A DNA stretch of 64,000 nucleotides from Druceiella hillmani (Eukaryota > Arthropoda > Insecta > Lepidoptera > Hepialidae). The notes under the pieces were generated by a model. That model made no database searches. It had not been told where the DNA came from and saw only the letters and a list, made by a program, of their open reading frames with translations. The position numbers and the translations under genes were made by a program. The stretch is from NCBI GenBank assembly GCA_039881145.1, contig JAYKKI010000060.1, forward strand, positions 8,828,501 through 8,892,500, read 5' to 3'. Position 1 is the stretch's first letter; every line of letters starts with the position of its first letter. Positions 22,321-34,200 of this stretch are shown in pieces.

Positions 22321-24315
22321 TAGTGTATTGCAAATTTACAACTCTAGCTGCATATCTAATAACTTCAAATTCCTATTAAAACAGAGTATCACTATTTGAC
22401 AAGAAAAAATCCCCAACTGACGTTATTTGTACGCAATTTTACATGTATAATGAGTAGAAACGAAATACCACATACAAATTGCGTGTATAATTATTAACGT
22501 GATTCACCGGTATCAACGTACGATAATTAAATTCAACTGCCCTAAAAAGTAAGAAGCATACGATGCTTTCAACAATAAAAACATGATTATTCAAATTACA
22601 CTAGTCTCTTTCGGCAGCGGCAAACCAGTATGGATGAGATGAAATGAAATTATAAGTTGCAGCATTGCGACCTGTACGAACGCACTTGTTATAAAAAGAA
22701 AGTAACTCAATTTTGTTCGATGGACGGAACGGGTATGGCCCACTGTTTAATTATTGTAAAGCTCGCGTCGAGCGCGCGACGTGTGGATGTCTGCATGTGG
22801 ACTTATCTGAGTTTTTTTTGGCAGTGTAACTAAAAGTTTCGCCAGTTTCTTTGCACTTTTGCATTTAACTTTTATAATAATGGAATGGACACATTTAACA
22901 ATGTTTTAACTCGTGTTTTTAAAATGTGACTTTAACGTATACAAACTCGCTTGGACTCCATAGATAGCTGAAATTGATGTGATTATTAATGATCTTTTTA
23001 TATTTTACTAGTTCCATTTTATACCCATTTTAAAAATTGCTTTATTTATAGCTTTATCTTCTGAATTTGTTTTCATATTTATGAAAATCGATATTTGCTT
23101 TAATATTTAAATCACACAACAAACGTAATTAGTAACTGTTTTGAAATTATTTTGTTTTATTATTTGCCTTGAACTTTTTACTTTTTGTAGTCAAATAAAT
23201 TTTTTTCATAAATAATATTTAGTAAGATTTGTGATCGATTTTAAAATGGACAACTAACGCGAAGGGATATTGAGATTCATTTCATTTCGAGTATTTTGTA
23301 ACCAAAACACGTTGAAGAATGTTAAACACTGATGGAAATATAAAAAAGTAACTGTTTACCAATTTTTTTATGTAATCCAGTTTTTTTGGTATCGATGAAG
23401 GAAAATTATGATATATTAGATAATATTACATAGAAAGACACGTAGAAATGAAGCTCAAAAGAATATCGTAACGAATTTTCTTTTTAAATTTTAAGTGCAA
23501 GCTATTAGAAAATTAATTGGTTATTTAGAGTGTACAAGCACTAAAATATCAAAACCTATCACCAAATTACCATCTATAATATTGGTAACTAGCTTCTCCC
23601 GATCTTACAATAAATATTATACTCAATTAAAAAGCAATCAAAATACTCTATCGATTTTTATAATTTTGAAAGATACTTTATTTAAAATTAGTTTAGAAGC
23701 TTTTATATAAATCTAAATTAATAAATACACATACATATATTTAAATTAACAAGAGACAGATCATTTAGTTTGATGAAGTAACTATGTTCAATGCTTCTTA
23801 AATAATCACTAAAATTTTAATGGTTATCTTTTCAATGATTTCTATTTTTCACTTTATATAACTTGTTTTTTTTATAATGTATTTCGAACATTTTACAGCA
23901 AAATTTTTAAACACTCGATATACATAAATCGTAAATCAAGCCGTCATGCAGCCGGTCGTTGCCCGTCTGATCACCAAAATGAAGCATCGTCAAGCACGTT
24001 ATATTTGTGACAGATCACATGAAAATGCCATTCGCCGTTCATTTTTTATTACGATATTTTGCATCCAGTAAATATATTCGATTTTATATACACACTTGCT
24101 GATTGCAATATTTTTTATGACTTATTTAATTAAAAATATAATAGGACAAAGTATATATAATGTTAAATAAGTACACCAAGTATTATACATGTGAATCTAG
24201 GTATGATCAGTTAAAATTTTCCCTAATTTTCTTCGTTTAAATATTTTTATACGTTTTATTGGATTTTTTTTATGAAATCTCTATCGTCAGACCTGTTATT
24301 TATTATTTTTTTAAT
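22321..24315. other. AT-rich DNA with two GC-balanced patches
   Basis: Patches at 22600-22800 (with TTATAAAAAG, and CpG-rich GCTCGCGTCGAGCGCGCGAC) and at 23936-24050 stand out against the AT-rich background. Neither contains a recognisable coding sequence. Confidence 0.4.
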
Positions 24316-24345
24316 TGACGTGCACGCGACTTCGCGTCCTTTGAT
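24316..24345 (-). mobile_element. Possible eroded Helitron 3' end
   Basis: On the minus strand GGACGCGAAGTCGCGTGCAC contains a 6-bp hairpin (ACGCGA/TCGCGT, 24324-24337) and resembles the GACGAAGTCGCGGGCA tail of lepidopteran Helitrons. The CTAG terminus is not intact. Confidence 0.35.
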
Positions 24346-27300
24346 CACTGAAAAACTTACTGACTTTGTTTTTTGTATGTATATTTACTACCAAGTCCCT
24401 TTCGTTAATGTATGTCTGGATGTAAAACTTAATTGCGCGATTTAAAACACAAGTTAGTAAGTAGTGCAATCTATTGATTTACATTTGCGTAATAATGCTA
24501 TGCACTTCTGTAATTACTACGCGTCAACTAGTTGTCGGACTAATGCAATATAAAATTATTTTTGTAACAAATTAAAGTCAGATTTCTTCTCATTGTGTCA
24601 ACTGATTGCGATGTAAGAAAAACTAAAAGCAAGTTTGCAAGTGAACCGCTATTTTTTTTGAACTTTGTTTCATACCAATTTTGCCAGTAGTTTGTGAAGC
24701 ATACACAAACACACAAATAGACAAAAGTTCCAAAAATTATATTTAAACATTCCGACACTTACAAAAAATAATCAAAGTTTGCAGATTTACTACATACATT
24801 CTTGCTTTACTTTATCGTATTCTAAATAATTTGTCTGTGTGTCGTCATTTTGCCAATTTCGTTCATATTGACAATCTTAATCAATAATTTAAAGAAAACA
24901 ATGAAATTATTATTAACTTTCATTTTGTGGTGAAATGTAATGGATTAGATAGGAGGCTACTTTTTCAATTTACTCAGTATTAGTTACCAGAAAACAATAA
25001 AACTTTATATAAACAGATAGATGGCAGTTTATAGTCTTTACAACAATATTTTATAGGCAAATATATGAAAACGATACTAAAATATTATAGTCATAATATA
25101 TAAATATGTCTATATCAGAAAAAAGACACTGCAAGAAATTAATAAATCATAAGAAAAAAACGAAATAATGCAGAACATAAACAGAATGAACCAAAAAATT
25201 GTTGACCTGTGCAAAAAACCTAAATAAAATGCCAAACATGTTGCAATAAAAAAACAACTATGAAATCGTAGATACGACCTCTGTTGCCATATCGAGTGCA
25301 GAATCGCATGTAAGCGGAAATGTTTGAGATTTTTTTTCGGCTCTTACTCTCACTTATTCCAAGTTACCTACCGCCGTCTTGTTATTGCGTAGGGGCCAAG
25401 CAGGTTTTTTTTTATCTCGAAATGAAACTCAAAGTAATTCGTGGCTGGACTATTAATTTTCACTTGTAGTACAATTTTGTTTAGTAGATGCAAACTGTTA
25501 GCAAGTTTAGTTATGGTCAATTTATGTAATATGCGTTTAGGAATTTAGGTTATGCGAATAGGATATGAGGATAAGAAAGAAATGAAAAACCATGCATCAT
25601 AATGTAATTATACGTAGTAAAAAGAATGTGCTACGATATACTAATAGAAATATTTTATTTCTTCTTTAGTTTAAGAAGATTAAATTATTGATTGTTGAGA
25701 CTACAGTGCTTAAATTCCAAATATTTGACAAATGAACGACTTATCGTTTTAGAGGGTAAAGATATTTTTTAGTTAAGTAAAAACGGTTATTTTGTTTATT
25801 TTTTAGGCTCATTCTATTGACATTAAACTTTCAATATCGCATAACCAAAACATAGGTTATATACCGTGAATACAGGTTTTATACAATCTTTTTACAACAT
25901 GTGGGTAATGAGCAACAGCATTATAGGTGGAAAAAGTCAAAGTAGACCAAGCATGTTTTTAAATTATAATTTTAAACATATGTGAATAATAACATAACAA
26001 AAAAACAAGAAAATCTGCAAAAAAATCATCGGATATGTATTCGTAAGTATTATAGATTTTTTGTCATGAGGTGTTTGTTTGTTTGTTGCAGCATTAATCA
26101 AAGGAAGTATTTTTAATTCATCACACTAAACCATCATATTACATTAAGAAAACTTTTGAAAGAATTTTATATGATAGTTATGTCACGAATTTGCATTTGC
26201 ATACAGGAATATATACGTGTTCGTAAAGATAATGCAAATATAATTACAATGAAACCTTCGTATTGATTTCATCAAAACTAAAAATTATAAATTTTATATA
26301 CTAAGACACTGACATAAATTCCAATATCTAACACAAATTTAAAAATTCTTTAATGCAAAGAAATGTGGTACGTTCGAATAAAGTAAATAACAGCGTTTTT
26401 AAAATATTATCTCTTTTGTTAATTAAAACCAAATTAAAATGTTTATTAGCTAATAATCAGCAGCAGGAAAGTGAACTTTATCAATGAATTATTTTTTTAT
26501 TTATACGAGATGCTACTGATAAAACATCTTTTCTCCCCTTGATTTTGAAAATAATTTTTTATAAAAATCATAATCATTCTTGAGGCAACAAGAGTTGATT
26601 ACAAAACAGGAAAAAAAGTGATAAATCTTTTCTTATCTAACGAATATTAAAGATTGGTGAAGCCATTTTTAATGATCGTTTTTTTACACACTACGAAATT
26701 ATATTTATGGGGCATCAAAACATAATTTCAACCGCGATCAGGTTGTGTTTCTATTTTATAAAAAATATACCTGCCGTTGGTGTAATACGAGATATGCGGA
26801 TTTTCATATGGTTATTAACATATTACTTTCTGAGGGTTATATCTTTTTATATAGTATGTAGTGTTTTTGGTATAGTAAAAGGCTGTGTTTAAGGAAGCAT
26901 AAACTTGAAAGATATTAACATGGTGAGCAATGTCAGCTATATTTAATTGCACAATTATTCCTCGGCATAATAATTTAACGTTCATTTGACGTACATGATT
27001 TGTCCAATTTTTATATTTCAATTAATTGCATATTATTTGAAATGGTATGAATGAAATTTAGAACAAGTATTAATTAAATCCAAATGACTTAGCAAGAGTT
27101 TAAAAAACATAGAATGGTTCAATTTTGCATAAATTGGATTAAACGTTAAATCATAAGCAAGCGGGGTACAGAGATTATTTAATGCTAAGTGTTTGTTCTA
27201 CCGCGAGATACAAAACGCATAATTAGGACAACGGACGTATAGCTATGAAATTCTAAGATAATGTATGTCCAACACATAATTGGCCAGTTTTATGAATATG

Positions 27301-27477
27301 ATATATGCAACCAAAGTTGTGGCAGGTGAAATTTCATAATTTTTAGAGATAAAAAATTATCTTTCATTTTTTTTTATGATGGGAAAGACATCTTTCTGCG
27401 AAGTACTACAGTCCTCTTTAATTTCTAATGTTTAATTTATGTACAATAATTGAATATATTGTAGAAATCCATGCACA
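24346..27477. other. AT-rich DNA, no gene recognised
   Basis: Only short low-complexity open frames (for example 26707-26892). No clear repeats. Confidence 0.5.
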
Positions 27478-28399
27478 AAAATGGCGTTAATTTTATAGAA
27501 AATCATTATCACTTAATTTTTATCCACATATAAATAGAACTATATTTTTACTTTATCTAAATCCTTAGCTACGACCTAGGTTTCGTTGCATGACATTTTC
27601 AGGAGGGCTATTTGTAAAGATTGACTCTTAGAAACTTCCAACAGCATTTAAATATTACACAAAGCAATAGCGGAAGTGTTTACGTTAATAAGTTTATGGC
27701 AGAGGATCGGTTTAGTTTTTATTATATTTTCGAAAGTTACACTATTTACAAGTATCTTAGTGAGGGTAATACATTAAATTGTTTTATATGAGGTTATACA
27801 ATGCAAATATTCAGGTGTATGCAATAAATTAAATGGATATTATTCTCAGTATTATGTTTATACAATAGCAAGGGTATCTAATGGTTGGAACAAGGTTATA
27901 CCAATAATTATACATATCTCCCTTTTTTGTTTTCTTTTGTGATGTATCTCTTTAGATGTGTGCTGCAGTATCAATGTTGTCTAACTATATTCATGTCCAG
28001 AAGATTTTAAGTATGGGTGATAATATTGTATTGAATTTTTCATTTAATATTTTATTAACTTTAATATCTCTTTTATGTCTGTTTATTTTCACTGTTTCTA
28101 GGATATTGAGTGTATTGCCCCTTGTATTTATATATAATATATAGGGAGCATTAGCAATATATAGGGAACATTATATAGGTATTACGGTGATGGTTATTTT
28201 AATCACTGTTTATATGGGGTAAACTCGCGCAAACCCCACTTCCACTATTATTTTGTATAATATTTAAAGGAAGCTTCTAAGAGTCAATCTTTGCAAATTA
28301 TCCACCTTAAGATGTCATACAACGAAACCTAGGACGTGGCTAAGAATTTAAATAAAGTAGAAATAATACTACATCACGTAGTTTTATTTAGTTGTGAAT
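27478..28399 (+). mobile_element. Hairpin element, copy 3, long form (about 0.9 kb)
   Basis: Left arm from GGCGTTAATTTTATAG (27483) to about 27640; right arm about 28262-28399, ending TTTTATTTAGTTGTGAAT. Shared sub-blocks include CTACGACCTAGGTTTCGTTG and GATTGACTCTTAGAA against their inverse on the right. Between them lie about 620 bases absent from the other copies. A 62-codon hydrophobic frame (27956-28144) is the only open frame there and is not recognised. The left arm has lost about 15 bases (GTGATGTAGTATTAT region). No flanking duplication was found. Confidence 0.75.
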
Positions 28400-28412
28400 A
28401 AGAATGAAGGGT

Positions 28413-28609
28413 GGAATATCTTTGGCGTTAATTTTGTAGAAATTAATTATTGATAATTAAATGAAACTACGTGATGTAGTATTATTTCTACTTTCTTTAA
28501 ATTCTTTACCGCGACTTGAAGATATTGTAATACAACGAAACCTAAGTCGCGGTAAAGAATTTAAAGAAAGTAGAAATAATACTACATCACGTAGTTTCAT
28601 TTAATTATC
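28413..28609 (+). mobile_element. Hairpin element, copy 4, short form
   Basis: The unique left end (TTTGGCGTTAATTTTGTAGA) is followed by nearly perfect inverted arms (about 28458-28528 and 28532-28602) with almost no loop. Flanks AAGAATGAAGGGT (28400-28412) and AAGAATTAAAGGAT (28610-28623) are imperfect direct repeats. It lies about 14 bases from copy 3. Confidence 0.82.
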
Positions 28610-29994
28610 AAGAATTAAAGGATTATGTAGATTTCTCCACGCATATTTAATATTTTAAGAATATTTAAAGGATTCTTACAATTTTTAAACTTGCTCTATT
28701 ATAATATTTTATTTTAATTAAATTTCAATTTATTCATTATTTCCTCAACACATTTCATCCATTCGTTAAGAGTTACAAAACCACTGAAGTAATCTTTGTT
28801 AATTTCTTGTATCACGCTCTTCTACAATCCCATATCGTTCAATCTTCAGTTATATTTAGATCATCGTTTTCATTGACGAATTTATTAAAATTTTTATTTC
28901 TGCAAGTATTATGATTTTTCGGTAATCTATGTTTAAAATGAAAACATAATTTCATTCAATCATAACCACCGTTTCTTTTCTAAAGAATTTACTTTAAATA
29001 TGGTAAATTACAATACATAAATTTCAAATGAAATTAAAATAAAAGTTAGTATAACTAATTTATTTATAATAAAACTTTATATTTATTAAAAAAAACTGCA
29101 TACGAACGTGCACCAGACTCAGTATAAACAATCTTGAACTAGAAACAACAAGGCTCATTCATAAAACTAACATACCGTCAAACGTGAGGAGCAGCTGGTA
29201 TCAGTTTGTTTCGTGAATACTCGGCTACCTTCGGCCGTACTCGGGCTGCGTAACTAACCGCCTCTGTCACAGTTAATGTGTTAGCAGGTTAGTAGACGAT
29301 AGCTGAGACCCAGCACCCGCCGTATTGTGCTCGAAACATGAGTTATGACTTAACTACTTGTCGTGTAGCTATTGTAGTATATCGTAGTTAGAATACGGAG
29401 CAACTTGCGTGAGCCATGAGTAAGCTAGTTAGTCTAATTTAAATTAACCGTATTTCAAGGTAGACAGATTACGTTTTGATTATTCTAAACTGAAATAATT
29501 GATTTATGAAAATGTAATTTTCATTCAATGTATCGATGGCAGTATGATTACACAGAAAATGGAACCATCACTTATAAGTTGGGTTAGTGGGAATAATTTG
29601 GTGTCTGTACTTTACGGTCATTGGATATTTTTTGCTTATTGAAAATTTTACTCAAATTGTATACGCCCTACCGAGTGCTTTTTAAACCTATTTCACAAAA
29701 GTTAAATGAAAAAATATTTTCTAGTTAAAATTCAAGGTTTTAGAACTAAAAACTTAGAAGCAAGCAATGGGACATTACTTGTTTTTAAAAATGGAAAGAA
29801 AAAGCCAGGTTGCAAAGATATTTCTGACTTTAAAAAGTTTTAAAAGTAATTTGAAGGCAAATTTTGTTAACTGATATATAATATTTTTTCATACGTGTGT
29901 TATATATTTTTGTATTTCCCTTTTAAGCCCTGTAGTTAAATACTTTAGACAACGTGGTTAAACAACTCCTATCAATCTACTTTCTCTAAAGACT
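28610..29994. other. AT-rich DNA with a GC-balanced patch at 29100-29420
   Basis: The patch contains GGTATCAGTTTG and many CpGs; no coding sequence recognised. The remainder is AT-rich without features. Confidence 0.4.
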
Positions 29995-30030
29995 AATACT
30001 ACATCACGTAGTTTCATTTAATTGTGAAAA
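29995..30030 (+). mobile_element. Truncated hairpin element, terminal fragment only
   Basis: Only AATACTACATCACGTAGTTT and the following CATTTAATTGTGAA remain, i.e. the end opposite the unique GGCG end, followed by a run of seven A. No left part is present. Confidence 0.7.
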
Positions 30031-31170
30031 AAATCCTATAATTACTATTTGACAACCCGTGGTCACCACATAGAATTTTTGGGAATATATCTAAAGCAAG
30101 CTTTAACGTTTAATCTATTTCTACGAATTTGCCTAATAGTTACTTGTTTTTCTTAAATTATTTTGCTATTTTTGCAGCCATGAATTTTCAGATCAAGTGA
30201 AAGAAAACGCTTCCGTTGATTTAAACATAACTAAAAACTCCCGGGCGATCATATGATGAAGCTTGCATTAAATTTGTCAACAACGAAGAAAGGACATGGA
30301 AATCCACCCACCACTTAGTTTGCGTAGGTCGAAAAGGACCTAAAAAAAGCCTAACTTGACATTTATACAACACGAAACTATGCTCAGTAGAAGAGAACGA
30401 TACGAAAGGCCGATCCTAAGTGAACGTAGTAGTAGCTGTGTTTACAGCAATGGCATATATTTTACTTAATTTTGAAATCTAACCTTTATATCCTATAATT
30501 TGGTACACAAAACTTATGCCATATACTTAGTTGAAGTTATCCGCATTTCTTTCCGCAGTTTATCCGCATTTCACTAAATGAATTTTATGTCACGCATACA
30601 GCTTTTCTGTGACATCATATAACATTCTACGTAGCGGTTAAATTACATTGATACCTTATTTATATGTTTTGCCGTTTGACTGCTGGAAGAAATAAAGAAA
30701 CTTTTATAAAAACATAATATCTACATACGTATAGTTAAGTGTGTGTTCGCGCGTGCATACTCATCTCTTATATTTAATTGTATCTTTATATTGTTAGTGA
30801 ATGTTCTTAAATCTTCTTTTAACTTTTAGATAAATAGAATAAAACCAACGGTAATAGGTGATACTGCATATAGTCTCTTAGGTAACGGAAACAGTCTAAA
30901 TACAGGTAGCAAGCTGAACAATTCAACAGACTTCGCACCAAGAAGCGATTTATGACGTATTGTTGAATATGTTATATCAAATATTATAAAATAGTGGTGT
31001 TGTAGTGAAACTACGCAGTGGTGGCACCTGTTTGTGAGTGTTAAAATATTATAATGAATTGTATATTTCGTTGTGCAAAAGACAAAATGAAAAATTTATT
31101 AAATATAATCATTGAAAATAGCGTACTGTTAAATATGTAAAAATAATATAAGTACAATGTAAAATAGAAA
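30031..31170. other. AT-rich DNA, no gene recognised
   Basis: A somewhat balanced stretch at 30180-30420 shows no recognisable coding content. Confidence 0.45.
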
Positions 31171-31189
31171 AGGACGGACTACATACAAG

Positions 31190-31290
31190 GTGTTTTCGAC
31201 GCCCTCAATACAACAAACTGGAAAACCGTCGCGCCAAGAAGGACTTGGAGGAGTTTACTTGAGAAGACCGAGGTCCACCGAGGACTGTAG
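31190..31290 (+). pseudogene. Relic of the C-terminus of a non-LTR retrotransposon ORF
   Basis: From 31201 the frame reads ALNTTNWKTVAPRRTWRSLL, then EKTEVHRGL and a stop (31288-31290). The pattern (D)LxxLxxxNWxxxAxxRxxWRxLLExAxxHxGL-stop is the familiar end of insect endonuclease-reverse transcriptase ORFs. No longer upstream part is readable. Confidence 0.72.
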
Positions 31291-34200
31291 AGCTACCGAT
31301 GAGTGAACAAATGAAAAATAAAAAAAATATTTTTAAAATTGATAAAAACCGCAACAACAATAAAATTTATATTTATCTTTGCGTCAATTCAACCAGAAAT
31401 TCAATCTTTTATTTCGACAAAATGTATTCTATGTCTGAAAATAGTAAAAAAATGAGCTTCAATATTTCGATTAAATGTGTTATTTAATTATAATAATATG
31501 TGACAATACAAAACTCAGACCAAATGGTTGTCAGCCTTCAATAGCTGATTATAAAATAGCTAAATAAAAAAAAACAGCAGGGCTGTTCTTATATTATCAT
31601 CGAATATATAAAAATTAATTTCGTAATTTCAAAATAATTAATTTTTTCCATTCTTAGTTTAATTATTCAAAATAATGTTGAATTTTACGATTTTTCTTGA
31701 TTAAAATAAATATACTTCCATGTTATATTGTTATTCTAAAAAGATTTATTCCTTTGTTCATAAGATTCTCAAAATATTTAAAATTAACTGAAGCACATTT
31801 CGATCACAAGGTACTAGTTTTATTTGTACCTTATACCTTATAAAAATAACTAAGTGGAATCAATTTTTCTACCAAGATATAATTTTACTCAATAAGTTTA
31901 CGAATTGCAGATATAAATAAACTTTTAAGAAACATCCATACGCCATTGCTTCATGTTCAAAATTGTTAACAGTTTATTACAAGTCTATAGATTATTACTT
32001 TTTAATTAATGTAAACGACTTCATAATGACGCTAACATCGACTTTATACGAAATAGATTTAGCCAAATGGAATGTGAATGTTGATTTTTTAATCTTGATT
32101 GAGAATTTCATCGAAGATATTTTTTAATTGATTAATTGCAATCTCTTGTAAAAAAATAAATATTAAGTTAGCGAGAAACAAGTTTGAGGTTATTTTTAGT
32201 AAAGCTTTATTTTATTGCCTTAAGGAACATATGTTATTTTTTTAGATACATGACAACTATTACGTTTTGAACTTTAAGATTTTGAAAAGATGAAAATATA
32301 TGAAACAATTTGAAACGATAATAATAATGAAAAGTCCATTAAGTAGAGCAGAATTCTTGTACACGTAAATCTATAAGGGTATTTAGTATTTCCATTAAAC
32401 AATTTACCAATATTAATATTGTTTTTCACCCGGTGAAGATATTGGCTGCCATACGTTTCGCGGACCTATATCATGAATTTCCCAACAAAAATTCTTAAAA
32501 CATCTATAGCTTTTTGGTAAATTTTAGAAACATTTCCAAAAACGCGTGTTTTCATAAATTTTACATTAGTAGTATATCTTGAATTATCTTATACTAAATT
32601 CTGAAAAGTTAAATTAGTGTTTGTATCTTTATAATTCGCTCTTTCGAATTATAAAGATACCACCTGATAGGTATCAGACCACTATTTGAAATGATTATGA
32701 TTTAATTTTTCTCTTCAAAAATTAGTTTTAAATACATTTTCGTTCAAACTATTAGAGTATATGCACGTTTACATGCTTTATTACTCTGCCAAATATCAAG
32801 GTACCTTGATAAAGGATTACTGAGAAAAAAGGCTCGGATATATGACGGGACAGGTGAGTTGACATAAATAGATTCTGTTTATCTTTTTAGGTACGGAATA
32901 TAAATAAAAAAACCCACTCTATCTCCGCATACTCATCAATTTTGCATCTAAATTCCCAATATACACTCATTCTAATAGTACAAAGAATAGTTTAAGTTTC
33001 TGAACTAGATTTACTTGATCTTCCAAAAATTAAACTAATTGAAAAATGTATAATACTTGAAAAAGACTGTTATGAAAAGAAAGAGTTTCAAAAATTACTT
33101 TTTTCCGCTAAAACTTACTTGAAATAATACTTGAATTAATTTAATACTTATCTAATTGCTCGATTCAAGTACGTAAAGGTATAATGTACATGGTCCATTA
33201 TGATCCTAAAAATATTTCCTTTTGTGTTCCTATCACTCTTAAGAAATTTATGATTACTGAATCACATTTCTTTTAATTGCAAAGCCAGCAGTTAACTCGT
33301 TAATTTTTTTGCGTCTTGAAATATCTTTATATCATTATTGTTTATTTATAAATCATCTAAAACTACGTCGATTATTTAATCTATATATTTGTTTTATAAC
33401 TTGCATATTTAAGTAAATTTCATTTTACATAAATTACCTAAACAATATACTTTGTTATCAAGAGATCTTTGAGCATTAATATAAACATACCACGGCCTCA
33501 TTTAAACGTCACGTTTCTCGGATCTTCCCAATGGAGAGTGAATAATAAAATGCTAGTTGCTTTTCTCTATAAAAGCTCTCTTGGCAAAGACCAGTTCCAT
33601 TTGACGCTCATAGAGTGGATGGCATCACAGCAAAAAAACATTGACCTTGTTATTGCCGTAGAAACGCAGCTCCAAGCCAGACGAAGCAGTTGTGTCATTC
33701 TTCTGTGTCTGAGCTGTTTGGTTTCTTACAGTGTAATATTATCTATTTGTTTTGTAGTTAAATTACTGAACCGTCTCTTGATTTTACGATTAGATTTTAT
33801 TAATATAATTAGAAAGAAAGAACTAGCCAATCTCTCAAAGCTCTCTTGTTATATACACTAATGAAGTGTCTCCAACTCCAAAGGAATGTGTCCATATTTC
33901 TGCAGAAATTATGAGTGGAAACCTATAAGAGAAAAGAAAAGGTGGAAAAACAGAAAGAAAACAGAATAGCTAAACACTCCGTATTATAACAAAATAAAAG
34001 TTATTTCCAATTCAATAGCAATATAATGAAGCCAAGTATATATCATATTATAATGATCTAAAATTTTTTTAGGAGTTAGAAAAGAATTGGTATTGTGAAT
34101 ATTAAGTTGAAGTTTAATATTAGCAAACATACAATGATGTCTTTTTTTGACGTATATTTCCTAAGAGTATGGTCATTCTCTATTACTGGCAATGAATACG

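Noticed and set aside
22730..22790. CpG-rich GCTCGCGTCGAGCGCGCGAC considered as a promoter
   Set aside because: A TTATAAAAAG lies upstream, but there is no coding sequence or convincing initiator downstream; left as a composition patch.
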